From: Caulobacter segnis
GTDB lineage: Bacteria; Pseudomonadota; Alphaproteobacteria; Caulobacterales; Caulobacteraceae
Reading direction: 5' to 3'
DNA length: 27,357 nucleotides
NCBI RefSeq assembly: GCF_003243465.1
Contig: NZ_QFQZ01000066.1
Location: forward strand, 1 to 27,357
How positions within the stretch are numbered: position 1 is the first letter of the stretch; every line of letters starts with the position of its first letter. Under the pieces are notes generated by a model. It saw only the letters and a program-made list of their open reading frames with translations. It had not been told where the DNA came from and made no database searches. A program made the position numbers and the translations under genes. Below are positions 24,835-27,357 of the stretch, in pieces.

Positions 24835-25284
24835 CTAAGCTCCGTAGATCACCGAGATCGTCTCGGCGACGCAGGCGGGACGTTCCTCGCCCTCGATCTC
24901 GATCGTGCACTCGTTCTTCATCTGCAGGCCGCCGGCCTTGGGCTCGACGCTGACCAGCTTCTGGCGCATCCGCACGCGCTTGCCGACCCGGACCATGCCG
25001 GTGAAGCGGACCTTGTCGCAGCCATAGTTGATGCCGCGCGTAACGCCGGTGACCCGCAGGATGCCCGCGCCCAGCATCGGGATCAGCGACAGGGTCAGAA
25101 AGCCGTGGGCGATCGGGCCGCCGATCTCCTTGGTGGCGCGTTCGACATCGACGTGGATCCACTGGTGGTCGCCGGTGGCCTCGGCGAACAGGTTCACGCG
25201 CTCCTGGGTGATCTCGACCCAGTCGGACACCCCCAGCTCCTGGCCCACCAGGCCCGCGAGGTCGGCGTAGGCGACTTCCTTCAT
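24835..25284 (-). CDS. MaoC-family dehydratase (enoyl-CoA hydratase-like)
   Basis: This is a 149-residue single hot-dog-fold protein of the MaoC/R-specific enoyl-CoA hydratase family, hydrating trans-2-enoyl-CoA in fatty-acid or polyhydroxyalkanoate metabolism. The hydratase signature is complete: FAEATGDHQWIHVDVERATK, then GGPIAHGFLTLSLIP, with the catalytic Asp and His pair at about residues 39 and 44. The C-terminal half has RGINYGCDKVRFTGMVRVGK. A start at 25284 has GGGAGAG about 9 bases upstream; the longer frame is translated palindrome and leader. A CCAAAC-N4-GTTTGG palindrome lies 13 bases before the ATG. Confidence 0.92.
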   Translation of the reverse strand: MKEVAYADLAGLVGQELGVSDWVEITQERVNLFAEATGDHQWIHVDVERATKEIGGPIAHGFLTLSLIPMLGAGILRVTGVTRGINYGCDKVRFTGMVRVGKRVRMRQKLVSVEPKAGGLQMKNECTIEIEGEERPACVAETISVIYGA

Positions 25285-25297
25285 GGCGCTTTCTCTC

Positions 25298-25313
25298 CCA
25301 AACGTTTGTTTGG
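25298..25313 (-). promoter_or_regulatory. Palindromic operator candidate upstream of MaoC gene
   Basis: CCAAACGTTTGTTTGG is a 6-4-6 inverted repeat 13 bases upstream of the MaoC-family start codon. The AAAC-N4-GTTT form resembles sites of TetR-family fatty-acid regulators such as PsrA (recalled from literature on other proteobacteria). Overlap with the leader of a hydratase gene fits repression by an acyl-CoA-responsive regulator, which is inferred. Confidence 0.5.
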
Positions 25314-25362
25314 ATTGGTGGCATGTGAAGCCGAACGGAGCAAGCGGTAGCCATCTTTTCAA

Positions 25363-25491
25363 CCGAACTCCCCGGCGAATGCCGGGGCCCAGATTCATCC
25401 GAAGCGTTTTGAGTGTTCGCGTCACCATGCGGTGGCGGCCTGGCGCGGCCGTGGGTTCGATCTGGGCCCCGGCATTCGCCGGGGAAGTTGG
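25363..25491. repeat. Long intergenic palindrome (family A, copy 2)
   Basis: Arms at 25363-25395 and 25459-25491 share CCCCGGCGAATGCCGGGG and GGGCCCAGAT with copy 1 at 1764-1895. It lies between the mntH stop (7 bases away) and the MaoC-gene leader, both on the minus strand. Confidence 0.8.
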
Positions 25492-25498
25492 CCTCTGT

Positions 25499-26845
25499 TT
25501 ACGAGAACGTGCTCACCACCAGCCAGACATTGGCCGCCGAGATCACCACGAACAGGAACCAGGCCACGGTCTTCGTGATCCAGCCGTTGGCGAACCGGCC
25601 CATCAGCGCCTTGTCGTCGGTGAAGCGCAGCAGCGGCCAGATGGCGAAGGGCAGCTGGGCCGACAGCACCACCTGGGTCAGCACCAGCAGCTTGCCGACC
25701 GAGTGCTCGCCCAGCGCCAGGACGCCGATCAGGGCCGGGACGATCGCCAGGACCCGGGTGATCAGCCGCCGCTGCCAGCAGGGAATTTTCAGATTGAGAA
25801 AGCCCTCCAGGATCACCTGGCCGGCGATGGTGCCGGTGAAGGTCGAGCTCTGGCCCGAGGCGAACAGGGCGATGGCGAACAGCACCCCGGCCAGGGCGCC
25901 GCCCGTGACGGGGGCGAGCAGCTGGTGCGCCTCCTCGATGCCGGCGACCTGCGTCAGGCCGGACCCGTGGAAGTCCGAGGCGGCCAGGATCAGGATGGCG
26001 GCGTTGATCAGCAGGGCCAGCAGCAGCGAGACCACCGTGTCGATGGTCGACAGCCGGATCGCGGCGCGCTTGCCGGGTTCGTTGGCCGGCGTCAGCCGCG
26101 TCTGCACGATCGAGGAATGCAGATAGAGGTTATGCGGCATGATCGTCGCGCCCAGGATGCCGATCGCCAGGTACAGCGCGTCGCCCTGCCTCAGCGCATC
26201 GAGCGAGGGGACGAGGCCCTGCGCCACCTCGCCGGCGTTTGGCGGCGCCAGGATCAACTGGACGAGAAAGCAGATCCCGACCGTCGAGATCAGGCCCAGG
26301 ATGATGGCCTCGAGCTGCCGGAAGCCCTTGCCCTTCAGGCCCAGCACAATGATCGTGTCCAGCGCGGTCAGCAGCACGCCGCCCCACAGCGGCACGCCCA
26401 GCAGCAGCTTGAAGGCCAGGGCGCAGCCCAGCACCTCGGCGATGTCGCAGGCGATGATGGCGAGCTCCGCTAGCAGCCACTGGACCTTGACCGTGCGCGG
26501 CCCGAACCGCTCGCGCGACATGCGGGCCAGATCCTTGCCGGTGACCAACCCTAAGCGCATCGACAGGGTCTGCAGCACGATCGCCGCCAGGCTCGACAGC
26601 ACCACCACGAACAGCAAGGACGTGCCGTAGCGCGCCCCGGCCTCGATGTCGGTGGCCCAGTTGCCGGGGTCCATGTAGCCGACGCTGACCAGCAGGCCCG
26701 GCCCCGCCACCCGCAGCATCCGCTTCCAGGTGGGCAGGCCATCGGGCACGGCGACCGCGCCGCGCACCTCCGACGGGCAGAACGGCGCGGTGGCGGTCTT
26801 GGGAAGCGAGATCCGGGGAAGGCGGTCGAGCAGGGCGGCGAACAT
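25499..26845 (-). CDS. mntH: Nramp-family divalent metal transporter
   Basis: This is a 448-residue inner-membrane proton-coupled Mn2+/Fe2+ importer of the Nramp/MntH family. The metal-binding motifs are DPGN at 59-62 (VGYMDPGNWATDIEAG) and MPH at 236-238 (GATIMPHNLYLHSS). The conserved segment LARMSRERFGPR and about eleven hydrophobic segments fill the rest. The length and topology are normal for the family. The N-terminal 40 residues are cytoplasmic and variable. The RHH-protein gene ends 58 bases upstream on the same strand; I see no clear Fur- or MntR-type operator in that gap. Confidence 0.95.
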   Translation of the reverse strand: MFAALLDRLPRISLPKTATAPFCPSEVRGAVAVPDGLPTWKRMLRVAGPGLLVSVGYMDPGNWATDIEAGARYGTSLLFVVVLSSLAAIVLQTLSMRLGLVTGKDLARMSRERFGPRTVKVQWLLAELAIIACDIAEVLGCALAFKLLLGVPLWGGVLLTALDTIIVLGLKGKGFRQLEAIILGLISTVGICFLVQLILAPPNAGEVAQGLVPSLDALRQGDALYLAIGILGATIMPHNLYLHSSIVQTRLTPANEPGKRAAIRLSTIDTVVSLLLALLINAAILILAASDFHGSGLTQVAGIEEAHQLLAPVTGGALAGVLFAIALFASGQSSTFTGTIAGQVILEGFLNLKIPCWQRRLITRVLAIVPALIGVLALGEHSVGKLLVLTQVVLSAQLPFAIWPLLRFTDDKALMGRFANGWITKTVAWFLFVVISAANVWLVVSTFS

Positions 26846-26903
26846 GCGGCCTAGTTAGGGGCGCGTGGGTGGGGTTGTCAGCCCTCGATGGTCAAGCCCC
26901 GGC

Positions 26904-27239
26904 CTATTCAGCGGGTTCTAGCGCCCGTGCGCGGGTGGAGAGCGCGACGGCTTCTTCGTTGGCCGTCGAAGTGTTGGCGGCGGCCGAAGTCTTGGGGCGG
27001 CGCTTCGCCGCCGCGCGCGGGGTTGCGGCCTTGGCGCCCGCGACAACCCGGCTAGCGCGTGAGACGCGGTCCGCGAGGGTGGGCTGGTCCTTGAGGGTTT
27101 CAAGGCCCTTGATGATCAGCTCGCGTATCAGCTCGCCCTTGCTGATATCGCGGGTAAAAGCGATTTCACGCAGCCTGCGATCGACGGCCAGCGGAAGATA
27201 GATGGTGCGTAGAACCATGTTGTCTGCTGCGGCGGTCAT
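26904..27239 (-). CDS. Ribbon-helix-helix DNA-binding protein with basic tail
   Basis: This is a 111-residue protein. Residues 8-48 form a ribbon-helix-helix pattern: strand MVLRTIYLPLAVD, helix RRLREIAFTR and helix SKGELIRELIIKGLETL, like CopG/Arc/ParD-type regulators. Residues 58-85 are Lys/Arg/Ala-rich (AAKRRPKTSAAA), which could add non-specific DNA contacts or be disordered. It may be an autoregulated repressor or an orphan antitoxin; no toxin gene is adjacent in the window. GAGGAG lies 7 bases ahead of the ATG. Two long repeats sit upstream and are the likely operator. mntH follows 58 bases downstream. Confidence 0.8.
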   Translation of the reverse strand: MTAAADNMVLRTIYLPLAVDRRLREIAFTRDISKGELIRELIIKGLETLKDQPTLADRVSRASRVVAGAKAATPRAAAKRRPKTSAAANTSTANEEAVALSTRARALEPAE

Positions 27240-27264
27240 TGGAAGGCTCCTCGAAAAAGATCGT

Positions 27265-27328
27265 CATATGTACATATGAACGCGTGACTCGCAAGTTAAC
27301 GGCTACATATGTACACATGAACGTGTGA
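27265..27328. promoter_or_regulatory. Duplicated 23-bp operator upstream of the RHH gene
   Basis: A 23-bp unit occurs at 27265-27287 and 27306-27328, with 20 of 23 positions identical, 41 bp apart (close to four helical turns). Each starts CATATGTACA and ends with a GAACGYGTGA tail. In the proximal copy CATATGTACATATG is a perfect 14-bp palindrome; the distal copy has one change (CATATGTACACATG). Position directly upstream of an RHH gene suggests autoregulation. Confidence 0.6.
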
Positions 27329-27357
27329 TGGTCAGGTCAGTTGCTGAATATACGGAT

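Noticed and set aside
27265..27328. CRISPR repeat pair
   Set aside because: There are only two copies with an 18-base spacer, no cas genes, and the location directly upstream of an RHH gene fits an operator better.

Overview
The window looks like a stretch of core chromosome from a Caulobacter-type alphaproteobacterium. The support is high GC coding sequence with strong third-position GC, a MucR/Ros-family regulator, a large Oar-like TonB-dependent receptor, a promoter-like element upstream of a tRNA that fits the Caulobacter housekeeping pattern, and long intergenic palindromes of the kind common in this group. No phage genes, CRISPR array, rRNA or intact insertion sequence was seen. The only possible mobile remnant is a pair of tandem repeats in the first 70 bases. 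Genus is inferred; no database search was possible.

Layout, left: a possible IS end and a palindrome (1-190), a small hypothetical protein (277-525), a zinc-type alcohol dehydrogenase (708-1751) and a convergent MpaB/DUF2236 oxygenase-like protein (1899-3221). Next come a repeat-rich secreted protein (3473-4033), a DUF4282 membrane protein (4150-4545) and the peroxide-defence pair ohr-ohrR (4550-5423), with two copies of a candidate OhrR operator. A J-domain protein (5528-6226) is divergent from pdxH (6334-6999). An MBL-fold hydrolase (7171-8061), a possible small lipoprotein (8134-8307) and a TIGR01244-type phosphatase-like protein (8277-8684) follow.

Layout, middle: a 1018-residue TonB-dependent receptor (9267-12323) with an N-terminal carboxypeptidase-regulatory-like domain and a canonical EF-hand loop inside its barrel region. 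A gene-free stretch with strong pairing potential separates it from sppA (12728-14512). Divergent tRNA-Pro(CGG) and tRNA-Gln(TTG) genes, a long leader and the MucR-family regulator (15570-15998) come next, then a convergent hybrid histidine kinase (16139-17953).

Layout, right: a GNAT acetyltransferase, an oligopeptidase B-like S9 peptidase with a putative Tat signal, a divergent trypsin-like protease, a CsbD-family protein, a secreted CocE/NonD hydrolase, an OsmC-family protein, a MaoC dehydratase with a 16-bp palindromic operator candidate, an Nramp transporter (mntH), and a ribbon-helix-helix protein preceded by two 23-bp repeats set 41 bp apart.

Most genes look like independent housekeeping or envelope/stress functions. 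The clearest functional unit is ohr-ohrR: a thiol peroxidase and its two-cysteine sensor. Four families of long inverted repeats lie in gaps, nearly all within a few tens of bases of a stop codon. I do not see a convincing new multi-gene system. The best leads for new biology are the EF-hand in the TonB receptor, the structured gap at 12376-12620, the duplicated operator of the terminal RHH gene, and the unannotated small lipoprotein.
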